DNA of 34,649 bases from assembly GCA_027018935.1 (NCBI GenBank), contig JALUXZ010000229.1, positions 1 through 34,649 on the forward strand, written 5' to 3'. Origin of the DNA: Mariprofundaceae bacterium (GTDB taxonomy: Bacteria > Pseudomonadota > Zetaproteobacteria > Mariprofundales > Mariprofundaceae). The stretch's first letter is position 1; every line of letters starts with the position of its first letter. Shown one piece after another: positions 16,382 through 23,468 of this stretch. A program made the position numbers and the translations under genes. The notes below the pieces were generated by a model. It was not told where the DNA came from. It saw nothing but the letters and a program-made list of their open reading frames with translations, and did not search any database.

Positions 16382-16834
16382 TTAAATCTCTTTTAAATCA
16401 GCGTTGCTTTTAGCTATTGCTTTTGTTGCTTTTGATGTGATGTTATTTGTGTCAGATGCCTTGTCTGTAATGCGGCTACAGCGACCATTGATAGCCGAGC
16501 CTTCAGCCAAAGACATGACGCTGTATTCAAGATCACCATTAAGGCAGCCTGTTTCACCGAGTTTTAGGTTTTCACTAGCACGAACATTGCCTTCAATAAC
16601 ACCATGTAAAACAAGGCTAGGCACATCAACTTCACCCGAAATTTTAGCCCCCTCACTTACAATCAGTGTGCCACCTTTGGATGAGCGAATATTGCCTTTA
16701 AAGCACCCATCAATGCGTACAGCACCTTCAAAGGATAATTCACCCGTAATCACGGAATGTGCGCCAATAAGCGTATCAATTTGTTGGTGATCATTATTTG
16801 TTGTAGTCGTGGTATTGTCGCGTTTTCGTAGCAT
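16382..16834 (-). CDS. Bactofilin (polymer-forming cytoskeletal protein)
   Basis: Cytoskeletal protein of about 150 aa that polymerises without nucleotide into filaments on the inner membrane, influencing cell shape, wall synthesis or polar placement. The central beta-helical bactofilin domain is clear: TLIGAHSVITGELSFEGAVR, GCFKGNIRSSKGGTLIV, EGAKISGEVDVPSLV, LHGVIEGNVRASENLKLG. Short polar tails flank it. I chose ATG 16834, because GAGGA lies upstream at an 11-base spacing; a TTG at 16852 would add six residues and overlap the preceding gene but has no ribosome site. It follows the coiled-coil membrane protein gene, a pairing seen in other proteobacteria. Confidence 0.92.
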   Translation of the reverse strand: MLRKRDNTTTTTNNDHQQIDTLIGAHSVITGELSFEGAVRIDGCFKGNIRSSKGGTLIVSEGAKISGEVDVPSLVLHGVIEGNVRASENLKLGETGCLNGDLEYSVMSLAEGSAINGRCSRITDKASDTNNITSKATKAIAKSNADLKEI

Positions 16835-16838
16835 GTGT

Positions 16839-17576
16839 TTAAAAATCCTCAAATGTACATATTTCTTGTGTTAGCTCTTTGCCTTTTGAATCTGAAACTA
16901 TGGCGATAATATTGCTCATATGTTCAGGTTTGGCAGCACCTTCAGGCCAGTGCAACTGACCTTGCAAGAAGATATGGGTTTCTATCCGAAATGGCAATGT
17001 GCTTTGCGTGCCTTTGAAGCGTAGGTGAATATCCTTACCTTGTTTATCTTGTGTGATAAAACGTATCGAACCACGCAAGCGACGGGGATAGTTGCCGCCT
17101 TTTACCAGTGTGATGTTGAATGAAAATGAGTCTGAATCGATATGTTTGATAGCGGCTCTTAAAAGCTTGGTGCCTTGGCTTTTGCGTGCCTCTAAAATGC
17201 TTTCAAATATATGCAAACGTCTATTTGCTTTATCAATAGTGTCCTGTTGTTGTTTGATAATATCTTCCAAGCTGAGGATTTGAGCTTGTTTGACCTCATT
17301 ATTGGCTTCGGATGAAGCTAGTTGATCATGTAAATGCTCAAATTTACTTTGTAGTTGAATGAGCTGGGGTTGGGTTTTGGAAGCAGGTTGTTTTGGTAGA
17401 TAATAACTGCTAGTTGTAGCCCCGATAATAAGAAGTAGCAGTGGAATGAATAGTAGGGTGATAGGGCGAATAGACCAGTTTCTGGCTGCCTTTCTACTAT
17501 CAGCATCAACAATCATGACTTGTTTAGGCTTAAAAATAGCTCGCTGTATACGCTGCATAAGGGATAGTTTTTTCAT
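16839..17576 (-). CDS. Coiled-coil membrane protein, DUF6776-like
   Basis: Protein of 245 aa. Residues 1-33 are basic and cytoplasmic (KLSLMQRIQRAIFKPK), about 36-58 a transmembrane helix (ITLLFIPLLLLIIGATTSSY), about 70-135 a heptad-rich coiled coil (LIQLQSKFEHLHDQL and onward), and about 145-245 a periplasmic beta-rich domain (GGNYPRRLRGSIRFITQ, EGAAKPEHMSNIIAIVSD). The arrangement matches the DUF6776 proteins found next to bactofilin genes in gammaproteobacteria; family assignment is from memory of that context. It may anchor bactofilin filaments to the envelope, which is inference. It starts three bases after argC. Confidence 0.7.
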   Translation of the reverse strand: MKKLSLMQRIQRAIFKPKQVMIVDADSRKAARNWSIRPITLLFIPLLLLIIGATTSSYYLPKQPASKTQPQLIQLQSKFEHLHDQLASSEANNEVKQAQILSLEDIIKQQQDTIDKANRRLHIFESILEARKSQGTKLLRAAIKHIDSDSFSFNITLVKGGNYPRRLRGSIRFITQDKQGKDIHLRFKGTQSTLPFRIETHIFLQGQLHWPEGAAKPEHMSNIIAIVSDSKGKELTQEICTFEDF

Positions 17577-17579
17577 ACG

Positions 17580-18611
17580 TTATGGCCACTGTGCATGTAG
17601 AGAAAGCCCAAGAGATTCTTTAAAAGAAAACATGATATTGGCATTTTGTAGTGCCTGCCCTGACGCGCCTTTGAGTAGGTTATCAATGCAGCTTACAACA
17701 ACGGCTTCGGTTTCACTCAAAATACATAGACCTATATCGCAACGATTACTACCAGCTACCGACTTGGTAGAAGGCAGCTCTCCCTGCGCTAATACACGGA
17801 CAAAGTCTTCATCTGCATAAGCTTGAGATAATAAGGCATGCCATGTGTCCGTGTTTGTGCCCGTAAGGTGAAGCGTGCTTAACATGCCACGTGTCATGGG
17901 AATAATATGAGGTACAAAACGAATGCGAATATCTTGTTTGCCAAAGCCTTGTGCCCACTCTTCCATTTCCCATGCATGACGGTGCCGAGGTAGACCATAG
18001 GCAGATAAACCTTCGTTTATTTCGCAATACAATAGATTTGTTTTGGCAGAACGCCCTGCACCAGATGCACCAGATTTAGAATCTACAATGATGGGAGCGT
18101 TATCTATAACACCAGCTTGTAAGAGAGGAATCAGTGGTAGCAATGTGGAAGTTGGGTAACAACCTGGATTAGCAACCAATTGAGCTTGGCGAACATCATC
18201 GCGCGCCCACTCACTTAGCCCATAGACTGCTTGTTTGAACAATTCAGGGTATGGGTGTTTAACACCGTAGGCTTGTTGATAAACATCGCTAGATTGGTGA
18301 CGGAAATCGGCAGATAAATCGACGACTTTCTTGCCGCTATCCAATGCCTTTTTAACACTCTGAGCTGCTGCGCCATGTGGTAGGGCAGTAAAGACCAGCT
18401 CTATATTATCATCTAAATCTGCATCGGCAGCAGCCAATGTTTGATTGCCAATGGTGCTGGCAATGCCAGGCAAAACATCACGAACTTTTTTGCCTGCCTG
18501 CGAGTGTGCACCCAAATGGGTGATGTTGAAATGCGGGTGGTTTTCGATCAGGCGAATAAGTTCTGCACCCGTATAACCAGTAGAGCCAAGAATGGCGACG
18601 TTGATATTCAT
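17580..18611 (-). CDS. argC: N-acetyl-gamma-glutamyl-phosphate reductase
   Basis: Cytoplasmic NADPH-dependent enzyme for the third step of arginine synthesis, reducing N-acetylglutamyl phosphate to the semialdehyde. Its 343 aa are full length. Residues 1-15 form the Rossmann start (NINVAILGSTGYTGAE), LVFTALPHG is at 72-80, and the catalytic cysteine is Cys151 in VANPGCYPTS. The segment SKSGASGAGR follows. It is the first gene of a minus-strand run with the coiled-coil protein, bactofilin, carbonic anhydrase-like protein and phosphatase. The promoter must lie in the 129-base gap shared with iscR. Confidence 0.96.
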   Translation of the reverse strand: MNINVAILGSTGYTGAELIRLIENHPHFNITHLGAHSQAGKKVRDVLPGIASTIGNQTLAAADADLDDNIELVFTALPHGAAAQSVKKALDSGKKVVDLSADFRHQSSDVYQQAYGVKHPYPELFKQAVYGLSEWARDDVRQAQLVANPGCYPTSTLLPLIPLLQAGVIDNAPIIVDSKSGASGAGRSAKTNLLYCEINEGLSAYGLPRHRHAWEMEEWAQGFGKQDIRIRFVPHIIPMTRGMLSTLHLTGTNTDTWHALLSQAYADEDFVRVLAQGELPSTKSVAGSNRCDIGLCILSETEAVVVSCIDNLLKGASGQALQNANIMFSFKESLGLSLHAQWP

Positions 18612-18676
18612 GGCAAAATGTTACTAACATCTTGGCATGATTGCCAATATGAATCTGTATTTATAGTGAAAAACAA

Positions 18677-18708
18677 ATACTTGACTAAATTACTCTGATT
18701 TATAATAT
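18677..18708 (+). promoter_or_regulatory. iscR promoter with IscR type-1 binding site
   Basis: ATACTTGACTAAATTACTC (18677-18695) closely resembles the E. coli iscR operator (ATAGTTGACCAATTTACTC), the class bound only by [2Fe-2S]-IscR. Within it TTGACT (18681-18686) serves as the -35 box, and TAATAT at 18703-18708 as a -10 with 16-base spacing. Bound IscR would therefore block RNA polymerase, giving the usual autorepression of the isc operon. Recognition is by eye against remembered consensus. Confidence 0.75.
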
Positions 18709-18740
18709 CCGACTTTTTCATGTGGATATAGGAGTGTGCA

Positions 18741-19232
18741 ATGCGATTGACAAGTAAAGGACGCTATGGTGTATCAGCGATGGTTGATATTAATAATAAT
18801 GGTAAAGATGGTAAACCCGTTACACTTGCAGCTATTTCTGAAAGGCAGTTTATTTCTCTTTCTTATTTAGAGCAGCTTTTTCGCTCGTTGCGGGCTGGTG
18901 GCTTGGTGCGTTCCATTCGTGGCCCTGGAGGCGGATATTTGTTGGCACACCCTGCCAATGAAATTACCATTGCCGATGTCATCCAAGCGGTGAATGAGCC
19001 GATTCGTACAACCATGTGTGAGAATGCAGTGCGTGGTTGTCATCGTGGAAAACGTTGTGATACGCATCAATTATGGGATGCAATGGGCAAGCATATTTAT
19101 CGCTTTTTGGATGTAGTGACTATTGAAATGGTGTGTCAAAAAGAGGTGGATTTGAATAATTTGGAATTAAAGCCTGTTGAAAATATTATCCCTGAAGTGG
19201 TGATGGAACAAAGAATTGCAAAGGTATCTTGA
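18741..19232 (+). CDS. iscR: Iron-sulfur cluster regulator IscR (Rrf2 family)
   Basis: [2Fe-2S]-sensing transcription factor of 163 aa that represses the isc operon when clusters are plentiful. The winged-helix domain spans residues 1 to about 80 (MRLTSKGRYGVSAM, ISLSYLEQLF, SIRGPGGGYLLA). Cluster ligands are Cys93, Cys100, Cys106 and His109. E. coli IscR has Cys-x5-Cys-x5-Cys-x2-His; here the first gap is six residues, one more than usual. The start ATG is preceded by ATAGGAG. It is first in the operon, and the 3' end overlaps the next gene by 17 bases. Confidence 0.93.
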   Translation: MRLTSKGRYGVSAMVDINNNGKDGKPVTLAAISERQFISLSYLEQLFRSLRAGGLVRSIRGPGGGYLLAHPANEITIADVIQAVNEPIRTTMCENAVRGCHRGKRCDTHQLWDAMGKHIYRFLDVVTIEMVCQKEVDLNNLELKPVENIIPEVVMEQRIAKVS

Positions 19233-20343
19233 TTATAATGCGACCTGCCCAACCTTAGATGTGGCCTTAGAGGCGATGCATAAGACGGCAAAACATGCTT
19301 CTGGAAATCCATCAAGTATGCACTGGGCAGGAAGAGCAGCACGTCGAGCATTGGATGATGCCCGTGATAAAATGGCCAACTATTTGAATGTTGAGTCTGG
19401 CTCGCTGGTATTTACATCGGGTGGTACGGAAGCCAATAATATGGCGATTTTCGGTTGTTTATCGACAGCGAAAAAAGGCAAAGTTGTGGTTTCTGCGATT
19501 GAACACCCTTCAGTATTGCAAACGATTACTTATTGGAGTGAACGTTTGGGGCATAAGCTGTGTTTGGTGCGTCCGCAAAAAAATGGGCAGATGGATGCCG
19601 ATATTTTTTGTGCAGAGCTGGATGAACATACAGTGATGGCATGTTTGATGTGGGCAAATAATGAAAGTGGTGTGATTCAACCTGTGCATAAGGTCGTGCA
19701 GGTATGTAAGCAATTATCAATTCCTGTTTTGGTGGATGGCGTGCAAGCGTTGGGAAAAATGAATGTAGATGTTAATGCATTGGGTGCGGATTTTATTTCT
19801 TTTTCAGCCCATAAAATTGGTGGGCCCAAAGGCGTGGGTGTGTTGGCAATTCGCCGAGGTGTACAATGTGAAACATGGGCATTGGGCGGCGGTCAGGAGC
19901 GTGGTCGCCGTTCAGGCACAGAGAATGTACCTGCGGTTGCAGGTTTTGCAGCGGCTTTGGGTGTGTTGGATTATGCTGATGCCGAGACCGTGCGAGATGG
20001 CTTTGAAGAAATGTTGCTTGCAAAAATGCCAGATGTAACCATTCATGGTTCCGATGTTGAGCGCGTAGCCAATACCAGTATGTTTACTGTACCAGGTATG
20101 GATGGTGAAACGCTTTTGATGCAGCTTGATTTATCTGGCTTTGCCGTGGCATCGGGTTCTGCATGCTCATCGGGCAAACGTGAACCTTCGCATGTATTGC
20201 AAGCGATGGGTGTCAATGAGCGTGCTGCGCGCAGTAGTTTACGGGTGAGCTTTGGTATTGAGCATACGGAAGATGATGCGTCGGCATTAGTAGATGAATT
20301 GGTGCGTATTCGTGGTTTATTAAAACATATGGCGGGTCTTTAA
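19216..20343 (+). CDS. iscS: Cysteine desulfurase (IscS/NifS family)
   Basis: PLP enzyme of 375 aa that converts cysteine to alanine and passes persulfide sulfur to cluster assembly. It opens YLDYNAT, carries the PLP lysine Lys200 in SFSAHKIGGPKG, ERGRRSGTEN at 228-237, and the active-site Cys317 in ASGSACSSGKREPSH. It is nearer the length of NifS than of E. coli IscS (404 aa). The only possible start is TTG 19216, since a stop lies 15 bases upstream in frame; it overlaps iscR by 17 bases, so expression probably depends on iscR translation. It is followed directly by iscA with no scaffold gene iscU. Confidence 0.93.
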   Translation: MQRYLDYNATCPTLDVALEAMHKTAKHASGNPSSMHWAGRAARRALDDARDKMANYLNVESGSLVFTSGGTEANNMAIFGCLSTAKKGKVVVSAIEHPSVLQTITYWSERLGHKLCLVRPQKNGQMDADIFCAELDEHTVMACLMWANNESGVIQPVHKVVQVCKQLSIPVLVDGVQALGKMNVDVNALGADFISFSAHKIGGPKGVGVLAIRRGVQCETWALGGGQERGRRSGTENVPAVAGFAAALGVLDYADAETVRDGFEEMLLAKMPDVTIHGSDVERVANTSMFTVPGMDGETLLMQLDLSGFAVASGSACSSGKREPSHVLQAMGVNERAARSSLRVSFGIEHTEDDASALVDELVRIRGLLKHMAGL

Positions 20344-20682
20344 ATGACATTAAATAATGTGGATATTTCTTTGAGTAATGCAGCCTGTGAGCAATTGAAA
20401 AAATCATTGCTTGATGCAGGTAAGAAGGCCGTGCATTTATCGGTGCGCGAGGCTGGTTGCTCAGGTCTTGAGTATGTTATGGATTATGCTGATGCGCCAC
20501 TTGATAGTGATTTGGTGCGTGAATTTGATGGTTTTTCTTTGTATGTTGATAAGGATTCGTATGCCAAGGCATTGGCGGGTTTACAGGTTGATTATCAGAA
20601 AGATGTTTTATCATCGGCTTTTGTATACCATAATCCGAATAAGAAAGGTGAATGTGGATGTGGAGTTTCTTTCACAATCTAG
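20344..20682 (+). CDS. iscA: A-type iron-sulfur carrier (IscA/ErpA family)
   Basis: Small cytoplasmic protein of 112 aa that carries Fe-S clusters or iron to target apoproteins. The three conserved cysteines are present: Cys39 in REAGCSGLEY and Cys104/Cys106 in GECGCGVSF. The body matches the family (YVDKDSYAKALAGLQVDY). The ATG directly abuts the iscS stop (TAAATG). The stretch around 103-106 also resembles the Cys-Gly-Cys of SufA and ErpA, and the subtype cannot be settled. It ends the visible isc operon; no iscU, hscB, hscA or fdx follows. Confidence 0.92.
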   Translation: MTLNNVDISLSNAACEQLKKSLLDAGKKAVHLSVREAGCSGLEYVMDYADAPLDSDLVREFDGFSLYVDKDSYAKALAGLQVDYQKDVLSSAFVYHNPNKKGECGCGVSFTI

Positions 20683-20691
20683 CCTTCAGCT

Positions 20692-20720
20692 CTCGGGCAA
20701 ATCAAGTGCAATCTGAATAG
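20692..20720 (+). repeat. 29-bp sequence shared with the element upstream of ppa
   Basis: Downstream of iscA, the 29 bases starting CTCGGGCAAATCA match 33211-33239 at 24 positions, ending in the identical GCAATCTGAATAG. The second copy lies inside a transposed element. This copy has no terminal repeats around it and may be a remnant, or a short conserved motif. Confidence 0.5.
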
Positions 20721-20757
20721 CTAGACGCTTAAGTTTAAGTTTTTTAAAGGAGGGGTG

Positions 20758-21288
20758 ATGCATATTTTATTATCTATTTCAGGTCATGAACGTGCGGGTA
20801 TTGTACGTGACGTAGCTGAGTCATTGTTAAATATTCATGCCAATATTGAAGATTCATCGATGACTGCATTGCGTGGCCGTTTTACCATGATGCTGATTGT
20901 GAATTTGGATGTGAATAGCAGTTTGGGCGAGTTGAAGGCCTCTTTGGCAGAGCTTGAGCAACGCACTGGTTTGACAGTTCAATCACAGCAATTATTAGAA
21001 GATGAAGTCAATCATGTGCCATTAGAGCCTGATTGTGTGATTACTGTTTCAGGTGCGGACAAACCAGGTATTGTACATGCAGTATCTGATGTTTTGGCTT
21101 CTTTGGATGTGTCGATTGTCGATGTGTCAACACAATCCCGTGAAAGTGAGCAGGGTAATATGTATATGATGGCATTGGAAGCTGTGGGCGGTGAACATGT
21201 GGATGTGATGCAGCAGGCTTTGGCTAATGCATCGAAAGAATTGGGCGTAGATATTCAAGTACATGCCCTAGAGGGTGCTATTCTGTAA
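20758..21288 (+). CDS. Double ACT-domain protein, GcvR-like
   Basis: Cytoplasmic protein of about 176 aa made of two ACT ligand-binding domains: residues about 1-75 (ILLSISGHERAGIVRDVAES) and about 90-165 (ITVSGADKPGIVHAVSDVLA). This is the layout of GcvR, which binds glycine and restrains the activator GcvA. No gcvA is visible, so the regulatory partner is unknown. I chose ATG 20758, because AGGAGG at 20748-20753 lies just upstream; GTG 20755 would overlap the ribosome site. It ends exactly at the start of the deformylase gene. Confidence 0.85.
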   Translation: MHILLSISGHERAGIVRDVAESLLNIHANIEDSSMTALRGRFTMMLIVNLDVNSSLGELKASLAELEQRTGLTVQSQQLLEDEVNHVPLEPDCVITVSGADKPGIVHAVSDVLASLDVSIVDVSTQSRESEQGNMYMMALEAVGGEHVDVMQQALANASKELGVDIQVHALEGAIL

Positions 21289-21792
21289 GTGGGGTGCAAG
21301 ACATTGAAGAAAGTTCTAACGCTTCCAGATAGTCGTTTACGTCAACAATCAAAACCAGTAAAAGTCTTCGATGGAGCATTAAAAGAAATCGTTGAAGCAA
21401 TGCAGCTATCTATGGAGCAAGGTCCTGGTGGTGTCGGTATTGCGGCTCCACAATTGGGTGAGATGCTTCGTATTGTGACTGTAGATTGCTCTTTGGGACA
21501 ATATTCGTGTAAAAACCACGGTCGTTTATTGATGGTCAATCCAGAAATTACATATCAATCGGGCAAAGCTTTGGGCCGTGAGGGTTGTTTGTCTGTGCCT
21601 GAGTGGGTGGCGACAGTATCACGTTCGAAAAAAGTAACGGTGAGTTACCAAGATTTACTGGGTGAATACCATGAGCTATCGGCAACGGGCTTTGAAGCGC
21701 GAGTGATTCAACATGAGTTGGATCATTTGGATGGGGTATTGTTTATTGATCGTGTGCTTTCAGTACATGATCTTGTACGTCGGATGCCATGA
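21289..21792 (+). CDS. def: Peptide deformylase
   Basis: Metal-dependent enzyme removing the N-formyl group from nascent proteins at the ribosome. All three motifs are intact: GVGIAAPQ (48-55), EGCLS (98-102) and QHELDH (141-146), providing the Cys-His-His metal site and catalytic Glu. It is 167 aa long from GTG 21289, which follows the preceding stop directly. An in-frame TTG at 21304 gives MKKVLTLPDSRLR, which looks more like the usual N terminus and has GGGG about nine bases upstream, so the true start may be there. No fmt gene follows, although def-fmt pairs are common. Confidence 0.95.
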   Translation: MGCKTLKKVLTLPDSRLRQQSKPVKVFDGALKEIVEAMQLSMEQGPGGVGIAAPQLGEMLRIVTVDCSLGQYSCKNHGRLLMVNPEITYQSGKALGREGCLSVPEWVATVSRSKKVTVSYQDLLGEYHELSATGFEARVIQHELDHLDGVLFIDRVLSVHDLVRRMP

Positions 21793-21952
21793 GTATCAAA
21801 AAAGCTAAATCAATAAATGTATGGTTTTGCTTATTGCAAAGCGGCCTTCTCTGCTATTCAGTACAAAAAATCTTTGCTGTATGATTGGTATAGTCAGTCC
21901 ATAAGGTTAATTCACTCATAAAAAGTGTGTTAATTAGACACAGTTACCGAAG

Positions 21953-21994
21953 AAGCTATTGACCTATAATAGCTTGCGAATATCGTTTTTCGCA
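21953..21994 (+). promoter_or_regulatory. Candidate promoter and palindrome upstream of the outer-membrane protein gene
   Basis: TATAAT at 21965-21970 is a perfect -10 sequence. It lies within an inverted repeat, AAGCTATT (21953-21960) and AATAGCTT (21968-21975). No good -35 box is seen at the right distance, so an activator may be needed. A second short hairpin, TGCGAA (21975-21980) with TTCGCA (21989-21994), would sit in the leader just ahead of the strong ribosome site AAGGAGG. The rest of the gap 21793-21950 shows nothing I recognise. Confidence 0.5.
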
Positions 21995-22014
21995 TCTTTT
22001 TAAGGAGGAAGGCA

Positions 22015-22614
22015 ATGCAAAAACACATTTATACCACCGCACTTATATTAGCGATGGCAATATTCCCTGCAATGAGTGCACAGGCACAAGGCATGGATGG
22101 TGGTAGCAGTATTCACCCTTATGCAGGTATGGGCTTAGGTGCATTTGGTTTAGAGTACAATGATACAAGCACCAGCGTAAAGAAAACGGCTTTTGGCGGA
22201 TATGGCAAGTTGGGAGCGGATATTGGAGATTATTTTGGTGCAGAAGTACGTATAGGTGCCACTGGTTCGGTTTCTCAGACTTTGCCTGCAACAACGATAA
22301 CATTACAAGCACCAACGTTCTTTTCGTATTTTGGTAAGTTGCAATTTCCAGTAACATCGGATTTCAAAGTGTATGCACTGGCTGGGGCAACGACTGCTCA
22401 ATTTAAAGGAACCAATACTGCGGGATTCAATAGAACAGAAACAAAAACAGGTTTCAGTTATGGTGCTGGTGTTGATTATTCTTTACAAGACACAATCTCT
22501 GCGAGTGTGGAGTGGGTGCAATACTGGAATGATGTGGATATTCCTTCAACATGGGGAACGAATGCGAAAGCCAAGATTTGGGGTATTGTGTTAACAGGCG
22601 AATATCACTTCTAA
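22015..22614 (+). CDS. Small outer-membrane beta-barrel protein
   Basis: Exported protein of 199 aa with a signal peptide cleaved after AQA (about residue 24). The mature part is a chain of amphipathic strands rich in Gly and aromatic residues (YAGMGLGAFGLEYNDT, GGYGKLGADIGDYFGAEVRI, FSYGAGVDYSLQD). It ends in Phe (EYHF), the signature of Bam-assembled outer-membrane proteins, and is of the size of eight-stranded barrels of the OmpA-TM/OmpW/opacity kind. The exact family is not certain. It has its own promoter, a strong AAGGAGG ribosome site and its own terminator, so it is probably a well-expressed single gene. Confidence 0.85.
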   Translation: MQKHIYTTALILAMAIFPAMSAQAQGMDGGSSIHPYAGMGLGAFGLEYNDTSTSVKKTAFGGYGKLGADIGDYFGAEVRIGATGSVSQTLPATTITLQAPTFFSYFGKLQFPVTSDFKVYALAGATTAQFKGTNTAGFNRTETKTGFSYGAGVDYSLQDTISASVEWVQYWNDVDIPSTWGTNAKAKIWGIVLTGEYHF

Positions 22615-22639
22615 TAGTAAAAAATAAAACGCTGGAAAG

Positions 22640-22676
22640 AAAAAAGGGAGAAGGCTTGGTCTTCCCCCTTTTTTTA
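22640..22676 (+). terminator. Rho-independent terminator after the outer-membrane protein gene
   Basis: A 14-base stem, 22640-22653 with 22661-22674, has one mismatch and a 7-base loop (GCTTGGT), and a T tract forms its 3' arm. The A-rich 5' arm suggests it could also work on the opposite strand for serB. Confidence 0.85.
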
Positions 22677-22799
22677 TGCCTGTATGATAAAACTCTAGGT
22701 ATATTGTGCTTGACTTCGCTTCATCTATTGTGCGTGAGTCACGACTATTTTCCTTCATCTAAATGGATTGGACGCATCATTTAGCTTGTCTGTATCTTC

Positions 22800-23468
22800 T
22801 TAAGATGGCGAATGAAGGAAGTGCAGAACTTGCTCTAGCCCACCATCATTGATGGCAATATCAGCTTGCTCTTGTACAGTTGGTTTGGCATGAAAAGCAA
22901 TGCCAAGACCTGCGGCATGAATCATGGGCAAATCATTTGCGCCATCACCAATGGCAACCGTTTGCTGCATAGGAATACTGAAAATATCGGCTTGTTCGAT
23001 TAAACAACGGCGTTTGCAATCAGCATCAACAATATCACCGACAATACCGCCAGTAAGTTTATTATCATGGATTTCCAAAACATTTGAGCGGGTGAAATCG
23101 AGATTTAAACGGGCTTGGAATTTATCGGTGAAATAGGTAAAACCACCTGATACCAAACCGACTTTCCAGCCGTGTGCCTGCACAGTTGAAATCAATATTT
23201 CTGCACCATCGGTCAGCTCGATGCATTCTTGGTAAACTTTTTCCAACACATCGGCATCAAGACCAGTTAATAGTTGTACACGTTCGGTTAATGATGCCGC
23301 AAAATCCAACTCACCACGCATGGCACGTTCAGTAATTTCAGATATTTGTGCTTTGATGCCTAAGAAAGCTGCGATTTCATCAATGCACTCGCATTGAATC
23401 AATGTGGAGTCCATGTCCATAAATAATAGACCAGGTTCGGATAATGTTGGTGTTTGTGTTGGTATCAT
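22800..23468 (-). CDS. serB: Phosphoserine phosphatase
   Basis: HAD-superfamily enzyme for the last step of serine synthesis. Of 222 aa, motif I is FMDMDSTL near residue 17-24 (nucleophile Asp) followed by the SerB-typical CECIDEIA. Motif II is in VGLVSGGFTYF, and motif IV is GDGANDLPM. It matches the short form without the N-terminal ACT domains of E. coli SerB. The start ATG overlaps the stop of mfd (ATGA), so it is expressed from the mfd transcript. Confidence 0.94.
   Translation of the reverse strand: MIPTQTPTLSEPGLLFMDMDSTLIQCECIDEIAAFLGIKAQISEITERAMRGELDFAASLTERVQLLTGLDADVLEKVYQECIELTDGAEILISTVQAHGWKVGLVSGGFTYFTDKFQARLNLDFTRSNVLEIHDNKLTGGIVGDIVDADCKRRCLIEQADIFSIPMQQTVAIGDGANDLPMIHAAGLGIAFHAKPTVQEQADIAINDGGLEQVLHFLHSPS

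Noticed and set aside
21959-21970. TTGACC directly before TATAAT as a -35/-10 pair
   Set aside because: The two hexamers touch each other, so they cannot form a sigma-70 promoter together.
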